NCBI RefSeq assembly: GCF_003640395.1
Contig: NZ_RBZQ01000004.1
Location: forward strand, 124,001 to 188,000
DNA length: 64,000 nt
Origin: Stutzerimonas urumqiensis
GTDB taxonomy: Bacteria > Pseudomonadota > Gammaproteobacteria > Pseudomonadales > Pseudomonadaceae
Reading direction: 5' to 3'
Under the pieces are notes generated by a model that was not told where the DNA came from, searched no databases, and saw nothing but the letters and a program-made list of their open reading frames with translations. Made by a program: the position numbers and the translations under genes. This document shows, in pieces, positions 21,271 through 29,691 of the stretch (the stretch's first letter is position 1; each line of letters starts with the position of its first letter).

Positions 21271-22080
21271 TCACTCCTTCAGCGCGAAGTTCGGCAGGCT
21301 CTCCACGGGCCTGCTGAAGCGGAAGGGGATCGAGACCCGATCTTCGCCGTGCGCCTTCTGCACCACGAAGTGCAGGTGCGGCCCGGTGCTGCGGCCGGTA
21401 TTGCCGGAGCGGGCCAACAGCGTGCCGGTGCCGACCTGCTGCCCCGGCTTCACCACGACCGAGCCGCGTTTGAGGTGCAGGTAGGCGCTTTCGGTGCCGT
21501 CTTCGTGACGAATGCGCACGAAATTGCCGGATGCCCGCGGCCAGCGCCCGGCCTGGCTGTCGTGCACCTCGATCACCGTGCCGTCTCGCGCTGCCACGAT
21601 GGGCGTGCCGCGCGGCATGGCAATGTCTACCGCATAACGGCCCTTGGGCGAGTTATGGCTGAAGTCGCCGCCGGCGCCCTGGCTGATGCGGAACGGGCCG
21701 CCACGCCACGGCAGCTCGTAGGCCGGGCCGCTGACGGCCAGCGCGCCAGGCTCGGGCGAGTAGTGCAGGCGGTAGCTGAACGAATGGCGGTACATCATCG
21801 GAAAGCCCGCCTTGCGCTTGCGCAGCAGGGCGATGCGCACCTGGCTGTGGGGCGGCACGGTGCGCTGGATCGCACCCTTGCCGACGCCGGCCACGTTCAC
21901 TGGCCGCTGGATGCGCAGCACCGCGTTCACCGGCACGTCCAGGTCGTTGCGCACCACCATCGCCTCGCCGCCACCGACCCGCTTGACCATCAACCGCACC
22001 CCTCCGGCGGCGTGCACCAGCGGGGCGAGCAGCGTCGTGGCGGTTACCAGGAGGCACAGCGCAAGGCGTAGCGAGGTCAT
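21271..22080 (-). CDS. M23 family metallopeptidase (exported)
   Basis: A 269-residue protein with a signal peptide (hydrophobic ALCLLVTATTLLAPL, cleavage near HAAGG at about residue 25). The C-terminal half is a LytM/peptidase M23 domain: HNSPKGRYAVD carries the first histidine and the aspartate, HLKRGSVVVKPGQQVG lies in the middle, and GPHLHFVV carries the HxH zinc pair. Such enzymes cut peptidoglycan cross-bridges in the periplasm, or act as inactive activators when ligands are lost; here the ligands look complete. It is convergent with the DUF2218 gene and lies 146 bp after glgX with a hairpin between, so it is probably transcribed separately. Confidence 0.9.
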   Translation of the reverse strand: MTSLRLALCLLVTATTLLAPLVHAAGGVRLMVKRVGGGEAMVVRNDLDVPVNAVLRIQRPVNVAGVGKGAIQRTVPPHSQVRIALLRKRKAGFPMMYRHSFSYRLHYSPEPGALAVSGPAYELPWRGGPFRISQGAGGDFSHNSPKGRYAVDIAMPRGTPIVAARDGTVIEVHDSQAGRWPRASGNFVRIRHEDGTESAYLHLKRGSVVVKPGQQVGTGTLLARSGNTGRSTGPHLHFVVQKAHGEDRVSIPFRFSRPVESLPNFALKE

Positions 22081-22177
22081 GGGCGTGTTCCTTCACAGCA
22101 TCGAAGAGGCGAGGGCGGCCGATGGCCACCAGCGGTTCGGACCGATGGCGGCGCGCAGGGTTCAAGGCAGGGGATGA

Positions 22178-22200
22178 GCGGCCCCTCGGATCGGGGCCGC
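22178..22200 (-). terminator. hairpin downstream of glgX
   Basis: An 8-bp GC stem (GCGGCCCC with GGGGCCGC) and a 7-nt loop, 27 bp past the glgX stop on the minus strand. No T-run follows, so this is only terminator-like. Confidence 0.4.
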
Positions 22201-22226
22201 GTGGTGCAGGGTGCCGGGCGGCGGAC

Positions 22227-24377
22227 TCAGTCCTCGTCCTTGATCAGCTCGAACAGCAGCAGCGAGCGGCCGCTGACCTCGTACTCGCTGTCGAATTCGA
22301 ACTGTTCGGGACGGGCGTCGGGCTGGGCGGTGTCGATCAGGCGGTTCCAGTGCATGCCCTGCGGGGAATCCGGCAGCACGAAGCCGACCTGGTCATGGTG
22401 CGCGTTGACGATGATCAGCAGGGTCGCGTCGGAGCCGGCGCGCCGGATGCCGGTGGGTTGCGCGCGGCCGTCGAGCAGCATGCCTAGGCAGCGGTTGTGG
22501 GGGTTTTCCCACTGCTCGACGGTCATTTCCTCGGCGTCCGGCATCAGCCAGGTCACATCCTTCACGCCCAGCTCCTCGTTGTAGGCGCCGACGAAGAAGC
22601 GGCTGCGGCGCAGCACCGGATAGCGCTCGCGCACACGAATCAGCTTGCGGACGAACTGCGCCAGTTGCTTGCCTTCCTGCCCCCAGTCCCAGTTGACCCA
22701 ACCGATTTCGCTGTCCTGGCAGTAGGCGTTGTTGTTGCCGTGCTGGGTGCGGGCGAACTCGTCGCCGGCTACTATCATCGGCGTGCCCTGGGAGAACAGC
22801 AGCGTGGCGAAGAAGTTGCGCATCTGCTGGAAGCGCAGGGCGATGATCGCCGGATCGTCGGTCGGGCCTTCGACGCCGTGGTTCCACGACAGGTTGTTGT
22901 CGCTGCCGTCGCGGTTGCCTTCGTCGTTGTCTTCGTTGTGCTTGTGGTTGTAGGACACCAGGTCGTTCAGCGTGAAACCGTCGTGCGCGGTGACGAAATT
23001 GACCGAGCTGAATGGCCGGCGGCCGCGCTGGTTGTAGAGATCGCCGGAGCCGGTCAGGCGTGCGGCGAAGTCGGCGAGCTGGCCTTCGTCGCCTTTCCAG
23101 AATGACCGCACCGTATCGCGGAACTGGTCGTTCCATTCCGCCCAGCCGGGCGGGAAGCCGCCGACCTGATAGCCGCCGGGGCCGATGTCCCAGGGTTCGG
23201 CGATGAGCTTGGTCTTGGCCAGCACAGGGTCCTGCCGGCAGGCGACCAGGAAGCCGTGGCGCTCGTCGAATCCGTAATGCTCGCGTCCGAGCACCGTCGC
23301 CAGGTCGAAGCGGAAGCCGTCGACGTGCATCTCCTGCGCCCAGTAGCGCAGCGAGTCGGTGACCATCTGCAACACGCACGGGTGGCTCATGTCGAGCGTG
23401 TTTCCGGTGCCGGTGTCATTGATGTAGTAGCGCTTGTTGTCCGGCATCAGCCGGTAGTACGAGGCGTTGTCGATGCCGCGCATCGACAGGGTCGGGCCCA
23501 GCTCGTTGCCTTCGGCGGTGTGGTTGTAGACGACGTCGAGAATGACCTCGAGCCCGGCGTTGTGCAGGTGCGCGACGGCTTCCTTGAACTCGCTGATCTT
23601 GCCGCTGGCCAGGTAGTCGGGGTGGGGCGCGAAGAAGGCGATGGTGTTGTAGCCCCAGTAGTTCTTCATGCCTTTCTCGAGCAGGTGCTGGTCCTGCACG
23701 AAGGCATGGATCGGCAGAAACTCGACGGATGACACGCCGAGCTTGCGGATGTAGTCGATCACTTCCGGGGTCTTCATGCCGGCAAAGGTGCCGCGCACCG
23801 ACTCGGCCACCGCGGGATGGCGCATGGTGAAGCCGCGGACATGCGTCTCGTAGATCAGGGTGCGATCCCAGGGCACCTGCACCGGCTGGTCGCGGCCCCA
23901 GGTGAAGGCCGGGTCGATGACCTTGCTCTTGGGCACGAAGGGCGCGCTGTCGCGCTCGTCGAAGCTCAGATCGCCGTCCTTGTGGCCGATGGTGTAGCCG
24001 AACAGCGCCTCGGACCACTTCAGCCCGCCGACCAGCTGCTTGGCGTAGGGGTCGATCAGCAGCTTGTTGGGGTTGAAGCGGTGGCCTGCGTCAGGCTCGT
24101 ATGGGCCGTAGACGCGGTAGCCGTAGATCTGGCCCGGATGCGCGTCGGGCAGGTAGCCATGCCAGATCTCGTCGGTGAATTCGGGCAGCTCGATGCGCTC
24201 GATTTCGCGCTCGCCGTCGTCATCGAACAGGCAGAGTTCGACCTTGGTGGCGTTCGCCGAGAAGATCGCGAAGTTGACGCCCAGCCCGTCCCAGGTTGCG
24301 CCGAGCGGGAACGGCAAGCCCTCCCGGATGCGCGAGGGATTGAGAATCTGCGGGGCTTGAACGTCATTTTTTCGCAT
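22227..24377 (-). CDS. glgX: glycogen debranching enzyme GlgX
   Basis: A 716-residue GH13 isoamylase-type debranching enzyme. It hydrolyses alpha-1,6 branches of glucan, releasing chains that TreY/TreZ can use. An N-terminal CBM48-like domain covers about residues 20-170 (GLGVNFAIFS). The barrel has DVVYNHTAEG, the nucleophile Asp358 (GFRFDLA), acid Glu394 (LIAEPWDIG) and VTAHDGFTL. The length and the FNPNKLLIDPYAK segment fit GlgX/TreX. It is the last glucan gene of the glgA operon, 63 bp after the DUF2934 gene. Confidence 0.95.
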   Translation of the reverse strand: MRKNDVQAPQILNPSRIREGLPFPLGATWDGLGVNFAIFSANATKVELCLFDDDGEREIERIELPEFTDEIWHGYLPDAHPGQIYGYRVYGPYEPDAGHRFNPNKLLIDPYAKQLVGGLKWSEALFGYTIGHKDGDLSFDERDSAPFVPKSKVIDPAFTWGRDQPVQVPWDRTLIYETHVRGFTMRHPAVAESVRGTFAGMKTPEVIDYIRKLGVSSVEFLPIHAFVQDQHLLEKGMKNYWGYNTIAFFAPHPDYLASGKISEFKEAVAHLHNAGLEVILDVVYNHTAEGNELGPTLSMRGIDNASYYRLMPDNKRYYINDTGTGNTLDMSHPCVLQMVTDSLRYWAQEMHVDGFRFDLATVLGREHYGFDERHGFLVACRQDPVLAKTKLIAEPWDIGPGGYQVGGFPPGWAEWNDQFRDTVRSFWKGDEGQLADFAARLTGSGDLYNQRGRRPFSSVNFVTAHDGFTLNDLVSYNHKHNEDNDEGNRDGSDNNLSWNHGVEGPTDDPAIIALRFQQMRNFFATLLFSQGTPMIVAGDEFARTQHGNNNAYCQDSEIGWVNWDWGQEGKQLAQFVRKLIRVRERYPVLRRSRFFVGAYNEELGVKDVTWLMPDAEEMTVEQWENPHNRCLGMLLDGRAQPTGIRRAGSDATLLIIVNAHHDQVGFVLPDSPQGMHWNRLIDTAQPDARPEQFEFDSEYEVSGRSLLLFELIKDED

Positions 24378-24440
24378 GGCAACTCCACTCGGCCACGAAG
24401 GGCCGTTGCGAGGAACAGGGCGGTCGGGCGTGCGGTCGGT

Positions 24441-24806
24441 TCAGCTATCGGATTTCTTCGCTGCCTTGGTCGCACGCGGCTTGCGCATGGCTTTCGGGGC
24501 GCCGGCTTCGGCCTCGGTGTCGCCCTTGGGCGCCGCCGGCGTGGCCTGCGCGGACTCGCTCGCGGCGCTGCGCGTGCTACGGGCGGAGCGGGCCGGCTTG
24601 GGCTGGGCGGCCGGTGTAGCGGCGGTGGGCTTGGTGGCGGCCTTGCGGGCGCGGGTGGCAGGCTTGGCGGTCTCGCCCGGTTGTTCGGATTCAGCGAGCT
24701 TGCGGGCCATTTCCCAGTGGCGCGCTTCCTCACCTTCGGGTCGTCCCTCGGACTCCCAGATCTGATAGGCGAGTTCGCGGATGCGCTGATCTTGTTGTTC
24801 ACTCAT
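24441..24806 (-). CDS. DUF2934 domain-containing protein with basic Ala/Lys tail
   Basis: A 121-residue protein. Residues 1-45 form the DUF2934 motif (IRELAYQIWESEGRPEG, then HWEMARKLAE). The rest is a low-complexity tail rich in Ala, Lys, Thr and Pro, resembling basic DNA- or polymer-binding tails. No enzyme motif is visible. The start overlaps the treY stop by 4 bp, so it is translated with the trehalose genes. The role is unknown; its fixed place between treY and glgX suggests a part in the glucan or stress programme, but that is inference. Confidence 0.85.
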   Translation of the reverse strand: MSEQQDQRIRELAYQIWESEGRPEGEEARHWEMARKLAESEQPGETAKPATRARKAATKPTAATPAAQPKPARSARSTRSAASESAQATPAAPKGDTEAEAGAPKAMRKPRATKAAKKSDS

Positions 24807-27613
24807 GTGTTGGTCTCTCCTGTCTGCATCGCTGTGTGTAAGACGGCCACCGGCAGGCGCTCGAACAGCTGTGCCAGCCGCAGCCCCGCCCGTTCCGGTG
24901 AGACTGCCGCATCATCGAAAAGTCCCGTCAGTTCCCTGCCGTTCAGCGGCTCGGGCAGCTCGACGCGGGTGTCGCCCCAGGCGCCGGGATGAACATGCGG
25001 CACCCCGTCCTGGCTGAGCAGCCGCGCCGACAAGCGCGGCACCACCACGATCGCCCAGCGGCCGTCATGCTCACGGGCGAAGGCCAGCGCCCGGTCGGCC
25101 TGCTCGCCGGTAACCGTCAGCGGCAGGTAGCGGCCCTCGGTGAACAGCGTCGGCTCGCGCCGGCGCAGGCCGAGCGTGCGAGCGATCACGAACTGCTTGA
25201 TGCGACCGTCCTGCCACTGGGCGAGCAGGGTGTCCGGATCATCGTCGGCGGTCAGCGAGGTGCGCCGTGCGGCGAAGTCCACCGGCCGGCGGTTGTCCGG
25301 GTCGACCAGGCTCAGGTCCCAGTAATCGGCGCCCTGGTACAGGTCCGGCACGCCTGGCGTGGTCATGCGAAGCAGCGCCTGCGCCAGGCTGTTCACTGCA
25401 CCGGCCGGCGCGATGGCCTCGACGGCGCCGACGATGTCGGCACGCAGCGAGGCGTACTGCGGGCGCGTCAGCAGTGTTTCCGTGTAGTGGCGGCACGCGG
25501 TCTCGTACGCCGCGTTCGGGTCGGCCCAGGTGCTGCGCAGCTTGGCTTCGCGCACGGCCTTTTCCTGCCAGCGCAGGATGCGTTCGCAGAAGGCTTGCAG
25601 GCCTTCGGTGTCGTCGGCGGCGAGGTCGGTGGGCCAGCTGCCGAGCAGCGTCTGGAACAGCATCAGCTCGTCGCCTGCCGAGGGGGCGGGGCCATCGTCC
25701 AGGTCGCGGCGAAGATCGACCGTCAGCTCGCGCCAGACGCGCACCTTCTCGGCGAACCAGTCGGCACGCTCGCTGAGCACGGCGATGCGGGCGCGGTTGT
25801 CTTCGCCGCGCTTGTGATCGTGCGTGGCGGTGGTGAGCAGATTGCGCGGGAAGTGCTCGTGGCGTTCCTGGCAGGCCGCATGGAAGGCCTCGACCGAGGC
25901 ACTGAAGGTCTGCGGATCGAAACCAACGTCGTTGCGCGACAGCAGGATGCCCGAGCGATAGCAGGCCGTGTCTTCCACCGCCTTGGCTGCCGCCGGGGAG
26001 GTCAGCTGCTGGAAGCGGGTGATCGCATAGCGCCGCGCCTTGCGGGCCGGGCCGGGCGGCGTGTTGCGCAGCGGCTCGCCGCCCAGCCAGCGGGCAAGGT
26101 GATCGAGCAGCGGCCAGTCGGCTTCGCCAAGTCGGCTGCGCGCGCCGTCGAGCGCCTGCTGGAAGAACGGCTCGTCCGCCTCGCGCCGGCCGGTGGCGGC
26201 GATGTAGGTGCGGTAGACGGGGAAGTGAATGATCAGTTCGAGCAGCGCCCGGCGGATCGCGCCGAGGGTGATGTCGCGCGTCATCACATCGCTGCGGGCC
26301 ACGGTCAGCAGGGCATGGGCGACGGTCTCGAAATCCCCGGCGAGGGTGCCGGTCAGCACGAGATGCCGAGCCTGGCGTGCTTCGTCCATGAAGTCGGTGG
26401 TACGCCCGCTGGTTTCGCTCCACAGCGAACACAGGCGCGCTTCGCCGGCCGGATCGTGCTGTAGCAGCGATACCTGGTTCATGAACTCATAGCCGGTGGT
26501 GCCGTCGACGCCCCAATCGCCATGCAGCAGCTCGCCGGCACCGAGGATTTTCTCGACGTAGATGGGCACGTGCGACTGGCGCGCCGACTCCGGCCGGCCC
26601 GCATTGAGCCGATCGACCCGGCGCCGCAGCCGGCGGCAGTAGCCGCGCGGATTCGCCAGGCCGTCGATATGGTCGATGCGCAACCCGTCGACCAGCCCCT
26701 CGCCGAGCAGCTCGAAGATCTTGGCGTGGGTTTCCTCGAACACCACCGGCCGCTCGACCCGCAGGCCGCCCAGCTCGTTGATGTCGAAGAAACGCCGCCA
26801 GTTGATGTCGTCCGCCGCGGTTCGCCAGCTCGCCAGCCGGTAGTGCTGGCGTTCGAGCAGGCGGTGCAGGCGCTGGAAGCCCTCGGGTGTCGTGCCGTCG
26901 TACAGGGCGATGGCGCGTTCGAGCGCCTGGCGGGCTTCCGGTTCGGCGAGTTGGCGCGCGAGTTCGGCGCGCAGTTCGCGCGCGTACTGATAGGGGTTAT
27001 GGGTTTCGCGCAGGCGCTCGAAGCGGCCGGCCATGTCCGCCAGCGCCGGTGCGTCGGCCGCGCGCAGGACGTCGCCATAGGTCAGCGGGTTGAGCGGGAA
27101 GCGGTGCTCGTAATGCTCGGCATACAACTGGCCCGTCGCCGCATCGAACCGCAGCGGGATCTTGCCGTCCTTCAGGGCCTCGCCATAGTCGGCGCCGAGG
27201 AAGGGGATCAGCAGCTGGCCTTCGAGCAGCGGGTCGGGGGAATTCCACTCGATGTCGAAGAACTGCGCGTAGGGGCTGCGGCGGCCCCATTCGAGCACGT
27301 CCAGCCACCAGGGGTTGCCGGCGCCACCGACGGCCATATGGTTGGAGACGATGTCCAGAATCAGCCCCATGCCGCGCGCATGCAGTGCTTCGACCAGTCG
27401 CCGCAGCGCCGGCTCGCCGCCGAGTTCGGGGTTGATGCGGGTGGGGTCGATGACGTCGTAGCCGTGCATCGAGCCGGGGCGGGCGGTCAGCAAGGGCGAG
27501 GCGTACAGGTGGCTGATGCCGAGGTCGGCGAAGTAGTCGACCAGTGCCGTGGCGTCGTCGAGGGTGAACCCTTTGTGGAATTGCAGGCGCAGCGTCGCGC
27601 TCAGGGCTTTCAT
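24803..27613 (-). CDS. treY: malto-oligosyltrehalose synthase
   Basis: A 936-residue GH13 enzyme of TreY length. It converts the reducing-end alpha-1,4 link of malto-oligosaccharides to the alpha,alpha-1,1 link of trehalose. Signatures are the N-terminal TLRLQFHKGFTLDDA, SPLLTARPGSMHGYD and DIVSNHMA, with the nucleophile region GLRIDHIDGL and acid region VEKILGAGE. GTTGYEFMN is typical of TreY. It overlaps malQ by 4 bp at its start and the DUF2934 gene by 4 bp at its end. The product is cut by TreZ, encoded two genes upstream in the same operon. Confidence 0.96.
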   Translation of the reverse strand: MKALSATLRLQFHKGFTLDDATALVDYFADLGISHLYASPLLTARPGSMHGYDVIDPTRINPELGGEPALRRLVEALHARGMGLILDIVSNHMAVGGAGNPWWLDVLEWGRRSPYAQFFDIEWNSPDPLLEGQLLIPFLGADYGEALKDGKIPLRFDAATGQLYAEHYEHRFPLNPLTYGDVLRAADAPALADMAGRFERLRETHNPYQYARELRAELARQLAEPEARQALERAIALYDGTTPEGFQRLHRLLERQHYRLASWRTAADDINWRRFFDINELGGLRVERPVVFEETHAKIFELLGEGLVDGLRIDHIDGLANPRGYCRRLRRRVDRLNAGRPESARQSHVPIYVEKILGAGELLHGDWGVDGTTGYEFMNQVSLLQHDPAGEARLCSLWSETSGRTTDFMDEARQARHLVLTGTLAGDFETVAHALLTVARSDVMTRDITLGAIRRALLELIIHFPVYRTYIAATGRREADEPFFQQALDGARSRLGEADWPLLDHLARWLGGEPLRNTPPGPARKARRYAITRFQQLTSPAAAKAVEDTACYRSGILLSRNDVGFDPQTFSASVEAFHAACQERHEHFPRNLLTTATHDHKRGEDNRARIAVLSERADWFAEKVRVWRELTVDLRRDLDDGPAPSAGDELMLFQTLLGSWPTDLAADDTEGLQAFCERILRWQEKAVREAKLRSTWADPNAAYETACRHYTETLLTRPQYASLRADIVGAVEAIAPAGAVNSLAQALLRMTTPGVPDLYQGADYWDLSLVDPDNRRPVDFAARRTSLTADDDPDTLLAQWQDGRIKQFVIARTLGLRRREPTLFTEGRYLPLTVTGEQADRALAFAREHDGRWAIVVVPRLSARLLSQDGVPHVHPGAWGDTRVELPEPLNGRELTGLFDDAAVSPERAGLRLAQLFERLPVAVLHTAMQTGETNT

Positions 27614-29691
27614 GGGTGCGAACTCCGTCGGGCTCGCTGCCTCGCTTCGGCGAGACCGGCCAGGCGTCTGGATGACACCGGGCCGTCGAGCAGGGTGGCG
27701 GCTTCGCCGGGGTAGCGCCGCTGCCAGTTGGGATGGGTGTGGATGATGCCGGGCATGTTCGGCTGCTCATCCAGGCCGAGCGCGTCCTCGACTGGCAGCA
27801 GCACCAGCGGGGCGGGCGAATGGCCGAGGAACCGTGCGCTGGCATCGACCGCGTCGGCCGGGTCGAGCAGCGAAGGCGCCTCGCCGTGGCCGCCGGCGTC
27901 GGCATGCAGCGCCCGGTTGAGTCCCCAGCGTTCGTGCTGGCGCTCGTTCCAGTGGCGTTCGCGGTCGTCTTCGCGGTTCTGCCCGACGCGGATGCGCCAG
28001 TCGATGTCGCGCCCCTGCCACCAGCCGGCGATGGTCGGGATGTCATGGGTCGTGGTCGTCGCCAGCGCCTGCGAGGACCAGTGACCCGGCGCATGGAAAT
28101 GCCCGTGATGGTGCTCGAACAGCAGCACGCGCATGCCAAGAATGCCGCGCCGTGCGAGGGTTTCGCGCAGGCCCGGCGGGATGGTGCCCAGGTCCTCGCC
28201 AAGAATGACCGCATCGTGCCGCGCGGCTTCGAGGCAGAGCAGGCGCAGCATGTCGTCGAACGGGAAGTCCAGGTACACGCCCTGCTTGGGATCAGCGCCA
28301 GCGGGCATCACCCACAGGCGCTTGAGGCCCAGTACGTGATCGATGCGCATGCCGCCGGCGTGGGCCAGGTTGGCGCGCAGCATCTCGATGAACGCGCGGA
28401 AGCCGTGCTGTTTCAGCCCCCACGGGGAGAACGCCGAGATGCCCCAGTTCTGACCGTCGCGGTTCATGATGTCCGGCGGCGCACCGACGCTGAGCGAGGC
28501 CAGCAGCTCGGACTGACGGCTCCAGGCCTGGCTGCCACCGCCGTCGGCGCCGACGGCGAGGTCGGCGATCAGCCCGATCGGCATGCCGGCGCTGCGCGCG
28601 GCCTGCTGGGCGCGCTCCAGTCCGCGGGCCATGAGCCACTGGCTGAAGGCGTAGAAGCTGACGTCGTCGGCGTGCTCCTCGGCGAAGCGGCGCACCGCCT
28701 CGCTGGTCGGGTCGCGATAATCCTCCGGCCAGCCGCGCCAGTGCTGCGGCAGGCCACCGGGGCTGCGGAAGTGGTCGTGCAGCACTTCGAAGCGGCAGTG
28801 GTTCTCCAGCATTTCGCCGCCGGCCGCGCGGAAACTGTCGAAATCGGCCTGCTGGGCATTGCCGCCGGTGCGGAAATCTTCGTAAAGCGTGCGCAACAGA
28901 CACTGGTGCGAGGCCGACACGGCGGGCCAGTCGACCAGATCGAGCTGCTCGAGCCGTTCCAGCTCGGCGCCGATCCCGCAGCGCTCGATGGCCTGCCGCA
29001 ACGGCCGCTCGCCGAGGATGCTGCCGGGCGAGCAATACAGGGCGTTGTAGAACAGCCGGCTGGAGGGCGAGTAGGGGCTGTACTGGTCGGGGTAGGCATT
29101 GAACATCGCGTGCACCGGGCTGATGCCCAGGGCATGCGCGCCATGCGCGGCGGCGTTGCGCGCCAGTTGCTCCAGCGCCTCGGTGTCGCCCAGGCCGCCG
29201 TCGCCGGGCCGGCGCAAACCGTAGAGCTGCACCGTCAGGCCCCAGGCACCCGGCCCGGCGCGCTCGGTCACGGTCGGGCAGGCATGGGGGGCGACGGCCA
29301 GGCACAGGCTGCTGTCGCCGATGCTGAGCTGGTGGTAGCCGATCGCATCCGGCGCGCGCAGGTGCGCCGCATCATCGAGGTGGCCGTCGAGACGTTCGCC
29401 CTGTTCGAGCTGAAGCGAGAACGGTGCGCCCGGCGCGAAGAAGCGCGAAAGGTCCAGTCGGTCATTGCGATCGACCGTCAGCAGCGGCGGTAGCGTGCCG
29501 CCGCCGATGGTCGCGTCGAGCCGATGCAGGCTATCGGCGATGGCGTCATCGCTGTCGGCCGGCAAGCCCAGCTCGGCCAGCACGCCTCGCAGCACCTCGG
29601 GGCTGACGCGCTGCTCCTTGTTGTCCGCATCGATCCAGTCAATGGAGAGTCCGGCCGCTTCGGCCAGTTCGAACAGGCGTCGATCGCTCAT
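27610..29691 (-). CDS. malQ: 4-alpha-glucanotransferase (amylomaltase)
   Basis: A 693-residue GH77 enzyme, the long proteobacterial MalQ form. It moves glucan segments between malto-oligosaccharides, lengthening chains too short for TreY or GlgE. Motifs include the N-terminal LAEAAGLSIDW, then GISPVHAMFNAYPDQYSPYS, the nucleophile region MRIDHVLGL, acid region ILGEDLGTIP, and TTTHDIPTIAGWW near the end. It overlaps treZ and treY by 4 bp each, so all three are probably translated together. Confidence 0.95.
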   Translation of the reverse strand: MSDRRLFELAEAAGLSIDWIDADNKEQRVSPEVLRGVLAELGLPADSDDAIADSLHRLDATIGGGTLPPLLTVDRNDRLDLSRFFAPGAPFSLQLEQGERLDGHLDDAAHLRAPDAIGYHQLSIGDSSLCLAVAPHACPTVTERAGPGAWGLTVQLYGLRRPGDGGLGDTEALEQLARNAAAHGAHALGISPVHAMFNAYPDQYSPYSPSSRLFYNALYCSPGSILGERPLRQAIERCGIGAELERLEQLDLVDWPAVSASHQCLLRTLYEDFRTGGNAQQADFDSFRAAGGEMLENHCRFEVLHDHFRSPGGLPQHWRGWPEDYRDPTSEAVRRFAEEHADDVSFYAFSQWLMARGLERAQQAARSAGMPIGLIADLAVGADGGGSQAWSRQSELLASLSVGAPPDIMNRDGQNWGISAFSPWGLKQHGFRAFIEMLRANLAHAGGMRIDHVLGLKRLWVMPAGADPKQGVYLDFPFDDMLRLLCLEAARHDAVILGEDLGTIPPGLRETLARRGILGMRVLLFEHHHGHFHAPGHWSSQALATTTTHDIPTIAGWWQGRDIDWRIRVGQNREDDRERHWNERQHERWGLNRALHADAGGHGEAPSLLDPADAVDASARFLGHSPAPLVLLPVEDALGLDEQPNMPGIIHTHPNWQRRYPGEAATLLDGPVSSRRLAGLAEARQRARRSSHP

